Shown: positions 15,473-30,090 of the stretch, piece by piece
Layout: each line of letters opens with the position of its first letter
Numbering within the stretch: position 1 is the stretch's first letter
Origin: Eudromia elegans
Lineage: Eukaryota; Chordata; Aves; Tinamiformes; Tinamidae
Direction: 5' to 3'
Length of the DNA: 64,000 nucleotides
Assembly: GCA_003342815.1 (NCBI GenBank)
Contig: PTEX01000166.1
Location: 404,225 to 468,224, forward strand
Notes under the pieces: generated by a model
Told to the model about the DNA's origin: nothing
Seen by the model: only the letters and a program-made list of their open reading frames with translations
The model's database searches: none
Made by a program: the position numbers and the translations under genes

Positions 15473-18400
15473 GAGTTGAATCTATAATACACACTATCGA
15501 GAAAGCAAATTTCCCGAAACATTTTTTTGACCATAAAAAATATTACAAAAAGTGTAATTCAAATTCACATTATGAATTAAAAAATGAAAATACAGATTAT
15601 GAAATTTTTTACCTCTGACTATCAAAAAGTATAGATATGGCCCTTATTTATTGAATATGTCCAAATAAATTTATTTTTAATAAAGAAAGTCTTACTTAAA
15701 TTCATCATATGATGCAAAAGAATGTGTTCTCTAACACTCAGTGAGGCAAATAAGTAAGTATATTAGGGAAAAAAAAACCCCTACTTGATCCTAAACAGGA
15801 ATATTTTGCTAATTTCTGAGCTTGAAATTGCATCAGCTATCTCTGAAACAATATCAAGAGCTGACTACCAAAGAAAATTATTATATTGCAATCATTATAA
15901 TTTTTAACAAAGAAACAGATGGAAATAATAAAGCTATCAATAACTGAATTTTTTATTACACAATCTGTAGTCTCAGTGTTAGTATCCTTAGAGCAACTCT
16001 ACACACTAAAGACAAGCTGTCGTGAATTTCTAAGGAAAAAAAGCATAGTATTTACATTGGCTTATTGTGTAAGTAATTATTTTTTCAAGCAGAAGAAAAT
16101 ATTCAATACATACACATACTGTGAATACTTAACAAAGTTTTACTTGAGTATTTTCTTCCACTGCCGGGAAATTATCTGATTAAGCATTATACCCCTTTTC
16201 AAAAAACTAACTGTCTAATCACAGATTTATGTGTTGCTGTTGTGATGGAAACAGAGTTCTGAACCCAGTCTTTCTATTCTAGCTAATGGAAGATAAGGGG
16301 ATTTAAAAAACAATGCTTTTTATCTTTGGAAACTAATCTTTAGCTTCTTCATTTGGCAGTCAACATTCAAGTATGAGAAGCAATCCATGAGAAAGACACT
16401 GAAAGACTCTTTAGCCTAAGTAAATACTTTAAGTCTCTTGTATGAAATTCCTTTCAGAGGCTGCATGATTTCGCAAAGATTTGCCATCAAATCCTGTCAA
16501 TTTACCAATTTCAATTTAACTCAGAAAAATCTAACTTCAGTATCACACATATATATATATCTTACTTCTTTGCATGTTTCATGCCAACAGTTCTCTCCAG
16601 AGGCGAAGCACTTTGCTTGCTTGCTTTTAGTTCACACATTTGGAAATTAGTAACATTGCTAAACACTAGAAACGAACTCAGTCACACTGCAGCTTTGAAA
16701 AGGGAGTATGACCAGGTAAAAACGTCCAAATTAGGTCTATCAAAATATACTCCCTTTTGAAAAGTTCATGAAAAGACGACCAAATTGTATACTGCAACTG
16801 CAAACCTTTTCTCATGGTTCTCAATATTTTTCAGTACCTCACATGATTTATCCCAAATAAATCTTTCTAAATCCCCTCCTTCTCCCTCCCTATTTCTCTC
16901 TTTCCCTTATGTTTCTGACAATTTGCATCTGTTTGATAACAAGAAAATAATCCTTTTTTTTTTTTTAAAAAAAAAAAAACCCTTCACAACATTGTTAAAT
17001 ATTCTCAGCACCTAATTGGATTTGGTTTTAAGACAGCATTCCCTACTCTTGCACATGCTATTTTGGGGCATACAACATAAAAAAAATATTAGTTCAATGG
17101 ACTAATATTAATTGTCTGATAAAGTTCTTGTAGAGCAGATCAAAGGTTTGGTATTACCTCTATATGCTGTAATAATAGCCTAAGTCTGAAGAAAATCAGT
17201 AAAAAAGTGCCCATAGTAAAAAGAGCAAGAACTTGATTTGAGACTTATTTTCTCTTATAATATCCCAGCATCCAACTCTTCAGCTCAAAGGAATCCTAAA
17301 CTAGATAGAGGCTTTGTATGTTCAGTAACCTTCAACTGATTTATCTCCTACTGAAATATTTTGATGTCCTTTAGTCTTTGCACTGGAAAAAATGGTGCAA
17401 TTCAACCTTTTTTATTCTCTCCGTGGCACTACTGGCTTTCAGACTTCTATCATTTTCTTTCATGCCTGATAGTTAATTCTTCTCTGATACTTCTCAATTT
17501 CCTCATAAAAAGCTTTTGCATTCCTTTGATCCCAGCTGCTGCTTTTTCTTAATCTCTCACCATCCTTTATAAGATCAGAACTGCATGTTATGATATTCAA
17601 GATGTGAGCAAATCACCAACTTAGGAAGTGGCATAAATTAGTAATCTCTCTTTTTTTTTCCAGCACTATACAACATTCTATAAGGGGCATGTTTCTCAAA
17701 TACCTCTTTTTACTTCATTATGAGATTATCTTATGTCTCCTGGAGTTCAGGTAAGTCTAGACAAGCAAGCAGACTACTCTACTGGCAATTTACAGGTTTT
17801 TGAGTATTTCATATATATCTCAAACCAGTTCAAAAGAAACCAAACCTTATGGAAGAACACAAGATTTTTTTGGCTATAAAAACTCCAATTTTCAATTAAA
17901 CTCAAGTGAAATAATACTGAATCAGTAAAAGTTACTATACAACTTTTGCCTTCCCCCGAATAATTTTTTAATATTAGGACAGAATTCATTTAGACAAGCA
18001 TTACAACATGTATAGGTAGCTACTTTGTAAACAGACATTTCTTTTTAATTCTGATTTTGTTATTGACGTCTACATAAATAAACAATAAAAAGATACAATG
18101 AAATGTAAGAACTCTATTTCTGCAATACAGTGATTACAGTGTTTCTAAAATGGGTTCCTTTTACCCCCCTTATATGTGTGATTTAATACACAAGTTTCTT
18201 CATACCACAGACCATTGCTTCATTTTCTCTCCCAAACATCTCCATCTTACACAGAATATAACAGGAACCAATTTCAGGCATGTCTTCACAAAAGACATCC
18301 AGAATGAAATCTAATATTATCACGTTATTCTAGGCAAGCATATCAGTTTCATGAATACAAAAGTTATGAAAATTCTTCAGGTATTGCTAGGTAATAATAA

Positions 18401-18528
18401 TTAATACTGTTTTGATGCATGAATATTCATTTGCATGTTTTAATAGGAGTAATGGAGCATTTGTGGAAACTGTACTCATGTACATCTAAGTCATTCTAGT
18501 TATCCGACTATGAATTATTAATTTAATA

Positions 18529-18551
18529 TAACTTCTGTGATACAGAAGTTA
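18529..18551. repeat. Short perfect hairpin
   Basis: TAACTTCTGT pairs with ACAGAAGTTA across a 3-base loop. Confidence 0.85.
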
Positions 18552-18780
18552 CAAACTAAATTTATATGTCTCTAAACCAAATGCTAGAGATTGCAGTTTG
18601 GGGACTTCTTCAGCTAAACCGGTTTTTCAATACCAAAATGTGAAAAAATCATGTAAAGAAGACAAAAAAGTCTTAAAGGCCAGTTTTCATAATTTTATCC
18701 CAGTGTTTTTAAGGTGGGGAAAAGGACTCTGACTGAAATAAATAATTAATTAAAGAGCAGAGAACAGGAAAGTTTCCTAC

Positions 18781-18954
18781 CTCGGCAGCTGGGTAAAGGG
18801 CTACTCCACTGCCCATTGCTTCGGCACTGTGCTCGAGAAGCTCCCTGAAGTAAGTACCCAGCGTTGCAAGTAAAATTTACAACATCATTTAAATTGAACT
18901 CACTGCCATTAGTCACTCCATGAGCTGGATTCCCAGGGTGTCCACAAGTGATTG
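18781..18954 (-). CDS. CSMD1: CSMD1 exon w12: sushi19
   Basis: This 174-bp exon encodes 57 residues of one sushi module: ITCGHPGNPAHG, FTCNAGYLLQG, AQCRSNGQW and PSCR. Sequons NGS and NFT. Phase 1 both ends; acceptor TCAACAG, donor G|GTAGGA. It precedes the longest intron of the window (7.9 kb). Only a few residues differ from remembered human CSMD1. Confidence 0.96.
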
Positions 18955-19462
18955 CTGTTGAAGCAAAAATAAGCAGGCTAGCATCTAGATGACAGGTACT
19001 GTTCTATGGAACCACCTGCAGGCTGGATTTTTTTTTTGTTTATTCTTTTTTTTTTCCTGAATTTGTATTTCCATCTGTTATATTGATATAGATGGTTGAA
19101 AAAAATAGGATACATTTATACAGAATTTTTAACTTGCAAGAAAAAATATGCAAATTTACATATTTTTTCAGAATTTACATAATTTGGAAAGGTATAACAT
19201 ATGCAATTACATATTACTTTTTTCATTTTAACATCCATCTTATATGCATTGCATCCTGAACAATTTTGAGATTTTACTGTCTTTCCTACTAATGCAGAAA
19301 AAAGAACAAAATTAGTTTTCTCCTGCAAAGTTGAAAATATAGTAGAGCCAAACAAATTGAGTTTGATATAAAGTTCTTGAAACATCTCATCATGAATTTC
19401 AGGACAGAATACAACTTTGATTTAAAGTAGCAATAAAACTTAAGAAAGGAATGTCCTTCCTT

Positions 19463-19504
19463 CCCTCCCCCCCCCAAAAAAAAACCCTTTTCTCCCCACC
19501 TCCC
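19463..19504 (-). repeat. C-rich block (G-rich on the CSMD1 sense strand)
   Basis: Runs of C3, C9, C3, C4 and C3 on the plus strand, with one A9 spacer. Confidence 0.8.
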
Positions 19505-20040
19505 AAAAACAAAAAAGCAACTTCCTATTTGTCCCAGTCTCCCTCTGCCAAAATAATCAGTTCAATCATTTATAAAAGAAGAAAAAAATTCCACCCTTCA
19601 AAGTTGTTGTTTGATAATATATTTATAATCTTAATCAGATTTCTTAAAGCAATAGAGAAATCATTGAGGAAGCAAATTTTTTCAATTGTGTACTATGTTA
19701 ATCACATTGAATTATATTAATAAACTCTTAATATGGTCATTCTTTAGCTTTCCATATAACACATTAAAAACACATGGAAAAATAACAGATATTGAGATAT
19801 GAAACCAGTAAGTCATACATGTACAGCTTTTTAACACTGTGCTGGTGATAATGTTTATCATAATTATGTAAACAACCTATTCAGATTCAAAGATTACTTT
19901 TTGTTGTATTACTTCTATTACTTTACAAATTTTTTGTCTTCTTTTTTTTTTTTTTCATGGAGTCCAATTACAAAATACTACTTTCAACCTTTGGCAATTA
20001 ATTCCATCAGATGACCTTTCGTAATTAAATGAGCCATCTC

Positions 20041-20238
20041 ATTAAGAACTTCTTAACAGTGAGGGTGACAGAGCACTGGAACAGGCTGCCCAGAGGCTGT
20101 GGAGTCTCCTTCTCTGGAGATCTTCCAAACCCGCCTGGATGCCACCCTGTGCCATGTGCTCTAGGGGTCCCTGCTGGAGCANGGGGGTTGGACTAGATGA
20201 GCTCTAGGGGTCCCTTCCAACCTTAAGCATTCTATGAT
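20041..20238 (+). mobile_element. CR1 LINE, 3' end
   Basis: It runs from AAGAACTTCTTAACAGTGAG through GGAGTCTCCTTCTCTGGAG and GGTTGGACTAGATGAGCTC to the tail TTCTATGAT. This is a 5'-truncated CR1 3' UTR, fairly well preserved. Antisense to CSMD1. Confidence 0.95.
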
Positions 20239-22028
20239 CTTCCTGAACACAGATTCACACACAATCTTACACTGTGCAAAAAAACTCTAGGTAAATCTTT
20301 TTAATGCCTTTCAGAACCATCCAATTTGCAGCATTTGAAAATGAGACCCTAAATAACAAAGTAATATGCGACTATATACACATAACTTTATTCTAGCCTA
20401 GTTGTTCCACTTCTACTTTTAAACTGTTCCAGACAATGAAGTTTCAATAAAGTAATTTCCAGGGCTACTGGAAATCAGCTAACATCACTCCTATATAAAG
20501 AACTATTAAATTTAAAAATGCTGTTATCTTAAACTTTCTGCACTTTCTTGTATGAATGATAAACCATAGGTTCTTACAATATAAATTTTAGATCTCTTAT
20601 AAAAACTGATAATGAAGGACTCTCCTGGACTGTTGTCCTTTTCAACAGAAGTATATACGAATAAATCAGTTCTTGCTGATACTTCATTACTCTTGACAGA
20701 TGCACCTTCCAGAACGAAATGTCTCAGCTACTAAGTATCTAAACACTGAATCTAGTTCTGCCACTGCTCCATTATTATTATTGCAAATCACTGACCTATT
20801 AACTGCTCAGTATTTCAATTGCAGTAACAATATTGAAAAGTTTATTGGAAAAAAAAGAGAGAGAAGTCCATAATGTTGACATTACAGCATTTGTATTATA
20901 CTGTAAAGAGATTTACACAACTTAATGTAAAATATCTCTTAAATATGTTTTCCAGATTTTAACACATTGTCAGTGTTGGACCCTGAACACTTCCATCCCA
21001 CCACAGAAAAAAAGATGTAATCCAGAAGAAGAATTAGCAACATCAGATCCTGATAATATTAGAAGAATAAAATTTGATCTGAGTAGAAAGCTAGTTCACA
21101 AAGAGCTACTTAGACAACTTTAATTTCATGTAAACTCCCAAGAAACCAGCAAGTGAAAAGATCTTTCAGAAAACTTTTGTCAAAAAATGGCCAAACTGAT
21201 TATTCTATATGGAAGTAGAGAAACACTTCTATATCATAGTTTATGCAAGATGAGAGAGATACTAACTGTCACAATAAACCCAGAAGCTAGGGTGACCCAG
21301 GGTGCAAGGATCTCTCAGTACTTGCTGAGTTTTTTTTTTTTTTAATAATTCAATGTTAAGTAGTTAAAACTCTGAAACCTCTTTCAGAGCCAACTGAAAG
21401 CAGAGAAAGTAAGGCTTGCCTTTTTTTTTTTTTTTTTTTCATGAAATGTAATCCAGATTCTGACATTTTTCTGGGGAGTGTTGCTACCCATCTCATAACC
21501 TTTTTTATGGTTATCTAACTTCTGAGTAGTCCATAGGTTTTTCCAGGATTACACCAAGGATCCAATTACTAATACTAGTAAATAGTATGTTTTCATTTTC
21601 CTACTTAAATATGNCTTAACCATTCTTTTGCTAGAACTTAACCATAAATAAAATAAATAAATGTGGAAAAGTAGTCTGAAGCCTGATTGCTGAAAAAAAT
21701 CTCTTTGTAAAATAATAAACAGAGAAATATTATTTGTTCTTGACTATGATTAAACACTGGACGCTCAGACAAGGCCAGAAAACCTGCCTTCCAAAATAAA
21801 AAAGCAACTCTGGTAGCTATAACACAACAAATAAAGGCTCTAATTGTGGGTTTTTTGAACAGCAGATGAGTTAAGAGAAAAAAAAAAAAAAAAACACAAA
21901 ACCAAAAACAAAACCTTCAGAATTTGTGTCTCATGGACGTGATATAGTTCAAATGCCATGACTTTTGCCTGGACTGGTAAATATTAGGAGGCAGACCAGT
22001 GGACTTTGAATTTTGGAAAAATAGGTAC

Positions 22029-22049
22029 AGAGAGAGAGAGAGAGAGAGA
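22029..22049. repeat. AG microsatellite
   Basis: About ten and a half uninterrupted AG units. Confidence 0.95.
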
Positions 22050-22306
22050 TGAAATTGAGAAATTTTAATTTACTGTTCAAAGCTACTGCAATGCCTGTGG
22101 CATCATGTTTCTGAAGTAACAGAAATACAGATTTGATGAGAAATTAGTTGATGTAATTTTTCCTAAATTAGAAACTGGATTAGATTATCATAAGGATCCT
22201 TTTCATTTAAAATATATTCGGTGAATCTTTGAGCACCTCACTTACCTTTGAAATCCCATCCTGTATTAACATTCAATTGAAGTAATAGCAATCTAGCAAA
22301 AAATTA

Positions 22307-22498
<192 letters not shown>

Positions 22499-24854
22499 TT
22501 AAAAAAAAAATCAAAAACACATATTCTCATAAATCTTGCCAACATTTACAAGAATGCTGATGGGAAAACAACATTTTGTTCACAATTTTGTTAAATGCTG
22601 TATTAGAGTCAGATATGCCAGTGTACTGAACAAGAGCTGGAGCATAAAAAAACTCCATACTTTTGCTCTTCCAGGGTAAAGGATGTAGTGCTTTTCAAAG
22701 ATTTAACTTGCATATATATAGTTTTCCATAGCTTTTGTTGCACAAATGACAAATTTCTTAGAAGAATGCCTGGTAAATTTGAATTGAAAATGTTTGAAAT
22801 TACAAATATATCATTCATTTTATTTGCTATAAAATGGACAATTTGGTGTGGATAACAATTTTCTCCCCTCTTCTTTGGTTGCCTGTTTTCTTAGAGAAGT
22901 CAAGATTACAAGTAAAAGCACTAAACTCCCAAGTCACTTTCACTATTTCGTTACAGTATTCTGATTTCTCTTACTCATGATTTGCCTTGGGTTCTGTGAG
23001 TATATCTGTTCTAATAAGCATAACATGCCAGGGACATTCTCTGATACGGACTGCTACTGGCACAGAGTAATCTACATTCATAAAAGAAACTTCCTCACTC
23101 TCAAAGAATGTTAGGAAACTGCCTGCTAGGATTAGTTAGCACTGGTTTAGGCTAACTCAAGCTGTTCCTGGGAATTGACTTTGGATGGAAACACCAGGAG
23201 ATACAGTCTGTATTTCCTCAATTTGTCTACAAGGATACTATGGTGAGATGCTTCAAAAATCTTGCTATAGTCAAAAGTAAATTAAATCTATTGCTCTCTC
23301 CTTATCTGATGATCCAATCATCAGAAAAGGCAGTAAGTTTGGTCAAGTTTTCTTTTGATTATGACATCCTGGCTATTCCCAGTCATCTACCTGTTCTCCA
23401 TATATCTGGAAATATTGTCTAGGATTTTCTCTCAAATTTTTCCAAGAACTCAGGTGAGGCTGGCTAACCTTTAGTTCTGTGGGTACTTCTACTTGACCTA
23501 TTTGAAGTTTTATGTTATAGTTCCTTATCCTTTAGCCACTGGAACTGAGCTCACTTTTCAAACATGGTAGAGAGTGGCCTTGCAGTGCCAAAAGCTGCCT
23601 CAGCACCTCAGACTCAATCTGTCTGTTGTCTGTTAGTTCAGTTTAAGTACTCTATTATTCCTCTTACTGCTGTAACAGCTCTTTCTTCCCCCAAGAAATG
23701 GAGACCTCATTTCCAATCTACAATCTACAACTAGATGAACTACTTGTTAAAGTGGTGTTATATCTCACTTCTAATAACAAGTTCATCTTCTAAAGAAAAA
23801 AGTCCAGCATTGTCCTAAATTCCAACTCATTATTTAGGCATCTGGGAAAACTACAAAAAAAAAGGTGAAAAAAAAGTGATAGGATGCAAAACAGAAAAGA
23901 AATGCTGTATTAATAAAAGTTAGACTGGAATACATTCAAATGCTTACTTTTTGTAGACCTAAGAAGTGAAAAAAAAAGAAATGCAATGGTTGTATTGAAG
24001 CCAAATACAAGGAATCACTAGAAATTCCAGGAACAAAGAGAGCCTAGATGTGTCAACTTGAATCTTTTATATTTTCGCTTGAATTCAACAGCCCTCTACA
24101 CTTATGTGAGTCATTTCATTTACAGATCACTCCAGTTAGTGGATTTAATGATTTTTTTGGTGTGAGTTTTGACTCATTTAAACTAAATATCCCAACAACT
24201 TAAGAACTGAAAGAGCAGGACAATAACATAAAATTTATGTAATTTCCTAGCCATACAAAATTGGATTAAAAGTAAGTTAAAGGGATTGACAGTAGGTTTT
24301 TTTTGATAAAATATACTCTTAAGACCTAAGGAAAATATTTATGTACTTCAAAGATGACTAAGCAGCTCTCTTCAAAAACATCTGGCAAATAAGATACAGG
24401 TAATTTTATTTTATTTTTCAGTAAGAAGTCGAAATTGAACTCCATATCCTACTAGATCAATTACAGGAGCAGAGATTTATGAAAAAAGCATGGTCAGTAA
24501 GTAGTAACATTTTTTCACACTAGACAAAGGTAGAGAATTACATATATCATAGAATTATGTATAATATGGAATTCCTACATTTTTGAAAACAAATATGCTA
24601 AGAATTTATGAAAATGGAGTAGAAGAGATTTATGTTTATATTTAGATTTTAGAGGATATTCTTAGAGTATCTGCATAGAGTTTTGCACCTGAAAGTTATG
24701 CAAAGTCAGGATAAAACATCTGGTCAGGAAAAGCACTTTAGTCTCAGATTTAATTCTATCAATACTAGAGATGGAATTAAGCATACACTTCAGTGCTTCT
24801 GATTAGAGTTATATTCCCCCTACATGTATGCATGTACACTCATTAAATACAAAA

Positions 24855-24878
24855 CATACATACACACACACACCCCCC
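24855..24878. repeat. CA microsatellite with C tail
   Basis: CATACATACACACACACACA-type run followed by a C6 run. Confidence 0.85.
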
Positions 24879-25416
24879 ATTCAAACTCTATTTACTTGTA
24901 GGTGCTATTAATTTGGGGATGGAAAGGGGAAAGTGACATGAAATATCAGCAGCTTCACAATTTAATCAGAAAAAAATAGTCTCAAGATTCTTATTTATCT
25001 TTTTATAACTAGAAGAAGATACAAACAATACTAAATGCTTGAAGACATTAATTCTATTTTTAGTCTTGGACTCATTAACTGCAGCCATTTGGCTTAGCCT
25101 TCTTCTGAGACATATAATAAGGATTTGAAAAACCTCTTATTGAGATGTAGAAATTAGTTCACTCAACTGGACTAAAATCATAAATTAATTTTACATAGAT
25201 CAACGGGTAATACAAAGTGGCACCTATTTTTGCCTATAGCTCTTCAGAACAACATTTATACATACACCATGTACATACAAGGCCCTTCAACTCATAACCA
25301 TTCTTTTGAAATGTAAGGGCTCCCTGGGTGTATGCCTAGAAATCTTTGAAAGCTTTAGGTTAGTCCTAAAAGGATCTTTGAAATAAATCTACTGCATGTT
25401 GTCCTTCTAATTTCTA

Positions 25417-25490
25417 AATTTCTAAATTTGCATCAGATTTATTTCAAATTTAGAAATTCAAAGGATGAAATGCATCAGATTTATTTGAAA
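25417..25490. repeat. Hairpin with overlapping direct repeat
   Basis: A perfect 14-bp inverted repeat (25417-25430 with 25445-25458, 14-base loop) overlaps a 19-bp direct repeat starting GCATCAGATTTATTT (25430-25448 and 25472-25490) with one mismatch. Confidence 0.9.
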
Positions 25491-26066
25491 GATTTAGAAA
25501 TACACAACTGGTGTTATTCACATAATCTGTCCTAAAGAACTAAAATTACCATTTTTGAACTACCTTCTGGAGGAGCCTGCATAGTTCCATCCATCTTATT
25601 ATCTTATTGGGAATATAGAGTCTTAGATTCTACTCTAAATTGCATCTAAATTAGGGTCCTAAAGTGCAGTTGTGAAAATCCCTCATATATACCTTTCAAA
25701 TAAGAGAGGTAGGAAGTAGTTTAATATAATCTTCTGCAGTATGCATATGAAAACTCATTTATACTTAGACATTCACACTCATAAGCATTTTCACCATTAT
25801 AGAGTTTGTCTGAATTTGAAATGGCAAAGGCTAAATTATGATTAACAGTCTTTCAGTCCAAGGTGCGATACTTCTTGTCTAGTTTAGATACAGACATACA
25901 TTTAACTGTTCAAAGGTGTATCTACCCGAACAAAGGAAGCCAGTGGTGTTATTGACATTGTGAAAATTAAGCACATTCAGGTTTCTTAAAATGCTCATCA
26001 GCCATGAGCCTTGCACCTCAATTCTTTATATATATACATATTAAGCTGCTTTTGTAGCAGCTTTTC

Positions 26067-26090
26067 TTTTTTTTTTTTTTTTTTTTTTTT
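26067..26090. repeat. T24 homopolymer
   Basis: Uninterrupted run of 24 T. It is one of only three T runs of 15 or more on the plus strand. Confidence 0.95.
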
Positions 26091-27299
26091 ATTCCTCTGA
26101 TTTTAATCAAGGTTCTGAATTCTTTGGTTCTTTATGAGGTGCTACAAAGCATAGCTACCAACAATTTTAAGTGGATATTTCGAAGATATCAAGGGCAAAG
26201 CAAGATCATTCATACTTTACATACTTAGTCATATACAAAATTATCATATTAACATACTCTTATAATACATAATGCCCCCAAAGGGTGTGAGGTCATGGGA
26301 TTTTACAATTCAAAAATTAATATAGATAATTTACCTAAAAGTCTTGAAGTTAAATGTTACTGTTACATACAGAACTAATTTGATAAAGTCTCCATTTGCC
26401 TACCTGAAATTTTCACAGGAAGTGAGTTCTGTATTGAGAATTGGCTTTGATATTTTATACTGTAGTTACTATCATTTTGATATAAAACAATGGTTTTACT
26501 GTTCTATTGGTGAAAAAAATACGGAATGGTCTTACTCTGGACAATCATATCCTTGTTCTTTGATCTTACTGTTTCTATCATTTAAAACATACTGGAAGTA
26601 ATCTAGAAGTAAATACACTTTGCTGTGTATTTCTTTATGCTTTTCTTTTCTTTATACTCCCCCTCATTATATTTACTGCAAAGATTAGATCTAGACATAA
26701 TGAAAGATGAAACATAGAACATTGTGATGTTCTATAAATGCATTAACAATAAAGATGTGCATATGCATTACATTTTTTTGTAAAGTACTACATACAGTAT
26801 GCCTGCACAATTAGTATTTTTTCAATTAGTGTAAATCATAAACAGATCTGTAANTTCCTGTACAAGTATCTTTGTTTGAAGACAGTTAATAATGTCAAAT
26901 ATTTGAATCTATCTGAAATACTGAGTCATCCTAATAATTTATAAAAAGCTTATTCAATTATTTCCTCTATTTTTGTGTATGTTAGGTGGACAAACCATTT
27001 TGTTTACAATGTACTAAACAGATAAGGAATAGTACATATTCTGCTGAAAAGGATGTAGATAGGCAGCAAAGGTGGCTGCCTTCTAAATAAGGCTGCACTC
27101 TGAAGGTAAAAGAAGAGATTCCTTCTTACATTTTATTGTTAGAATGCTGAATTTCTAAAAATAAAATNAAATTAAATTAAAAATAAATAAATGCAAGTAG
27201 AGTAGTAAAAAATCATTTACAGCATAATTTCTGTATTACAGCATACTTTGTGTATTCATGATTCCCTTATTTTTTATTGTTTTAAGGGCACTGTTTCNT

Positions 27300-27521
<222 letters not shown>

Positions 27522-30000
27522 CTACAATTGAAATATGAAATCTCTTTACACAATTCCTTAGATATATCACTTCACATTTTTTTAAGTGCAATACAAAATA
27601 AGTATGAAAAAGTTGGGACTTGTATTCCATAGTAAGGGCTTAAATTTATGTTTGTTTTGGCTCTAGATCTGAAAATTTAGAAAGGCATCTCCACAGCCTG
27701 ACAGCAGCTTTTAGACAATCTGGATATCCAGAGCTGAAGCAGAAGAACCATATGAATGTCCAGTAAGGTTGTGGCTATATGGCATGTTTCCTTTTTCCAG
27801 GCTACTTTCCATATGTATTTTCTCAGGCCTTTTGAAAGCTATTACTTTTACATGTGGTATACTGAACTGTTCTAAACTGACTTTCTTCTTATTTTTCATT
27901 GATATTCATAATTATATAACATATATTATGGACTACTTTCTAAGAAAAAAAATATTTCTGCTCTATACTTGAGTTATTATCCCAGAAATCTTCTGTGTCA
28001 GCTGTAACCCAACAGTTGCTGTAGATACTGCACGAAAAATTCTCTTGTAGGAATGTGTCAGATTATAATTTAGTTAGAACTGTTCTGTCACATCTGTTTC
28101 CAGGAAAAAAAAAAATCAACAATATTGTGGTTAAAGATGCACACAAATGCCTCTAAGAACTTGAACTATACTTTTTTTACCTNTTAGCATATACGTTGAG
28201 TTTATTTCCAAAAGTGTGTTAATCATAGATAAATTTACCAATTGAAGCCTCAAGGCCACATTCTTTTCTATTTTAAAAGGTTCATTGCAGAAAATAACAT
28301 GAGATTTCCAGGGTTGAAGTTGGACAAAACAGAATACATTTGACTCTGCAGTCAGCACAGTCACTATTAGAATATATGTGATGGAAATCTGTTATGCACA
28401 TAAAGTTGCCAAAGGTGGGTAAGATTCATGATAATTAAATTAAAATCACATTAATGCTATTAGGAGAGGCCTAATGTTGTAACTTCTAATGCTAAAATGC
28501 AGAACATTATGCTTTTTCTTTTTTTTCCCAGGATACAATTAGAATGGCTTGTTCTAAACATGTCACAAATGCTTTATTTTCATAATTTCTAGGAAGATAT
28601 TCAATATAACCCTAAGTAAATGAAACAAGTGTACTAGTTAGACCTCTCTTAAGATTTAACTCCCTTAATTTGATGATTGACAACTCCTTTAGAGATATTG
28701 TAGAGATATTGTATGCACAGAAATTATTCACAGTTAATATTGATACATAAGATTACAGGCTTTACCACCCCTGCTTCCGTTATTGTTCCTGCTGTTTCAG
28801 AAATACTTGAATGGGTAGAATCTCTCTATATACAAGCTATTCTAAGTAGCAACAGACAGATAGCAAAGACTAGAGTTTTCTTCAGTATATTTCTGGATCT
28901 AAACAGGTGAAGTATTAGCTTTTGAAAGCAGCTATCCTATTTTTAAAGAGTTATTTTTATACTCTATTTTTCCAACTACATATTTTCAGAAGGAATTTTT
29001 CCCTTCAAAAAATAATAAAATAAAAAGAACCAAAATTAATCTCACAACTGATCATTATTTAANTAAAATCAAATTACATTATTTTCATGCACTAGTTGCT
29101 GTTCCAGGTAGCCTGCTCAACCTCGTCTTAAAAATATTTTAAATAATTTTTTCTTTTTTTTAAATAGAAAACAGATATTGCCNTTTTATTTTTAGATAAA
29201 TAGGTGAAATCCTTCTATGTGTTCATTCTTTTGCTCTTTTCACATTCTAATATTATCAAATCATCTCTCTGCAAATTCCATGCCTTAGGTTTGAAACAAC
29301 ACNCTTTCCAATACTAAGGAGAAACCTGATTTTTTTACTGGGAACTCAGGCTGGGAGAGGAATTTTGTCCAAGATACAGAAAAGGACTATTTTCGTGGAA
29401 ATATTTTCTATAACCATGTTCAGAACTATTAATATAAAATGGATGTTTCCATTTTATTGTCATCTCTTTATCTTTATCATCTATTATTTTCAACTCTTAA
29501 AATATTAAGTCTGAAGTAATCACTTTAGTTCTTTAGATAATCTTTTACANTGCACAATGTTTCATAAAACATAAACATAAAACATAAANAGACCACAAGA
29601 AATCTAAAATTCATACATCTGTGAATTATTTCTTGATCCTACAGATAAAGGCAAAGTATTTAAACAAAAATACTACCGTTACATTTTTCTCTTCTCTTCC
29701 TTATTATCATTTTTTTTATGTTACATTTGTAACTAGGCATATTCAAAATAATTTCCCTCTCCAGAATAATGCAGACATNTTATCTGCTTCTGAAAATGGG
29801 ACCACCTAATAATCATCTTACATTCCAATTATTTTACCTAAATATAGCTATTTAGTGCCATTTGAGACACCATAGTCTATACCTCCTGTCTACTTCTTTA
29901 TATCNTCCATGTACAAGAGAGTCACATCTACCTCACCTGGATGTTTCATGTACCCTGGAGCACTTCAGATAATGCCAAAACACAGTGTTTACTTTACTCG

Positions 30001-30090
30001 TGGCACAGGGTGGCATCCAGGCAGGTTTGGAAGATCTCCAGAGAGGGAGACTCCACAACCTCTCTGGACAGCCTGTTCAGCTTGTTTCAT
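30001..30090 (-). mobile_element. CR1 LINE, short internal piece
   Basis: The plus strand reads TGGCACAGGGTGGCATCCAG and GAGACTCCACAACCTCTCTG, the complement of the CR1 3' UTR. Both ends are missing. It matches the same section present at 20110-20150 and 57180-57230. Confidence 0.9.

Larger units (their letters stand above)
10858..18780 (-). other. Intron w12-w13 (7923 bp, longest here)
   Basis: It holds an old CR1 (14750-15472), A runs (12061-12077, 13032-13050, 14290-14305), a pyrimidine-rich stretch (16868-16912) and a 10-bp-stem hairpin (18529-18551). Confidence 0.85.
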
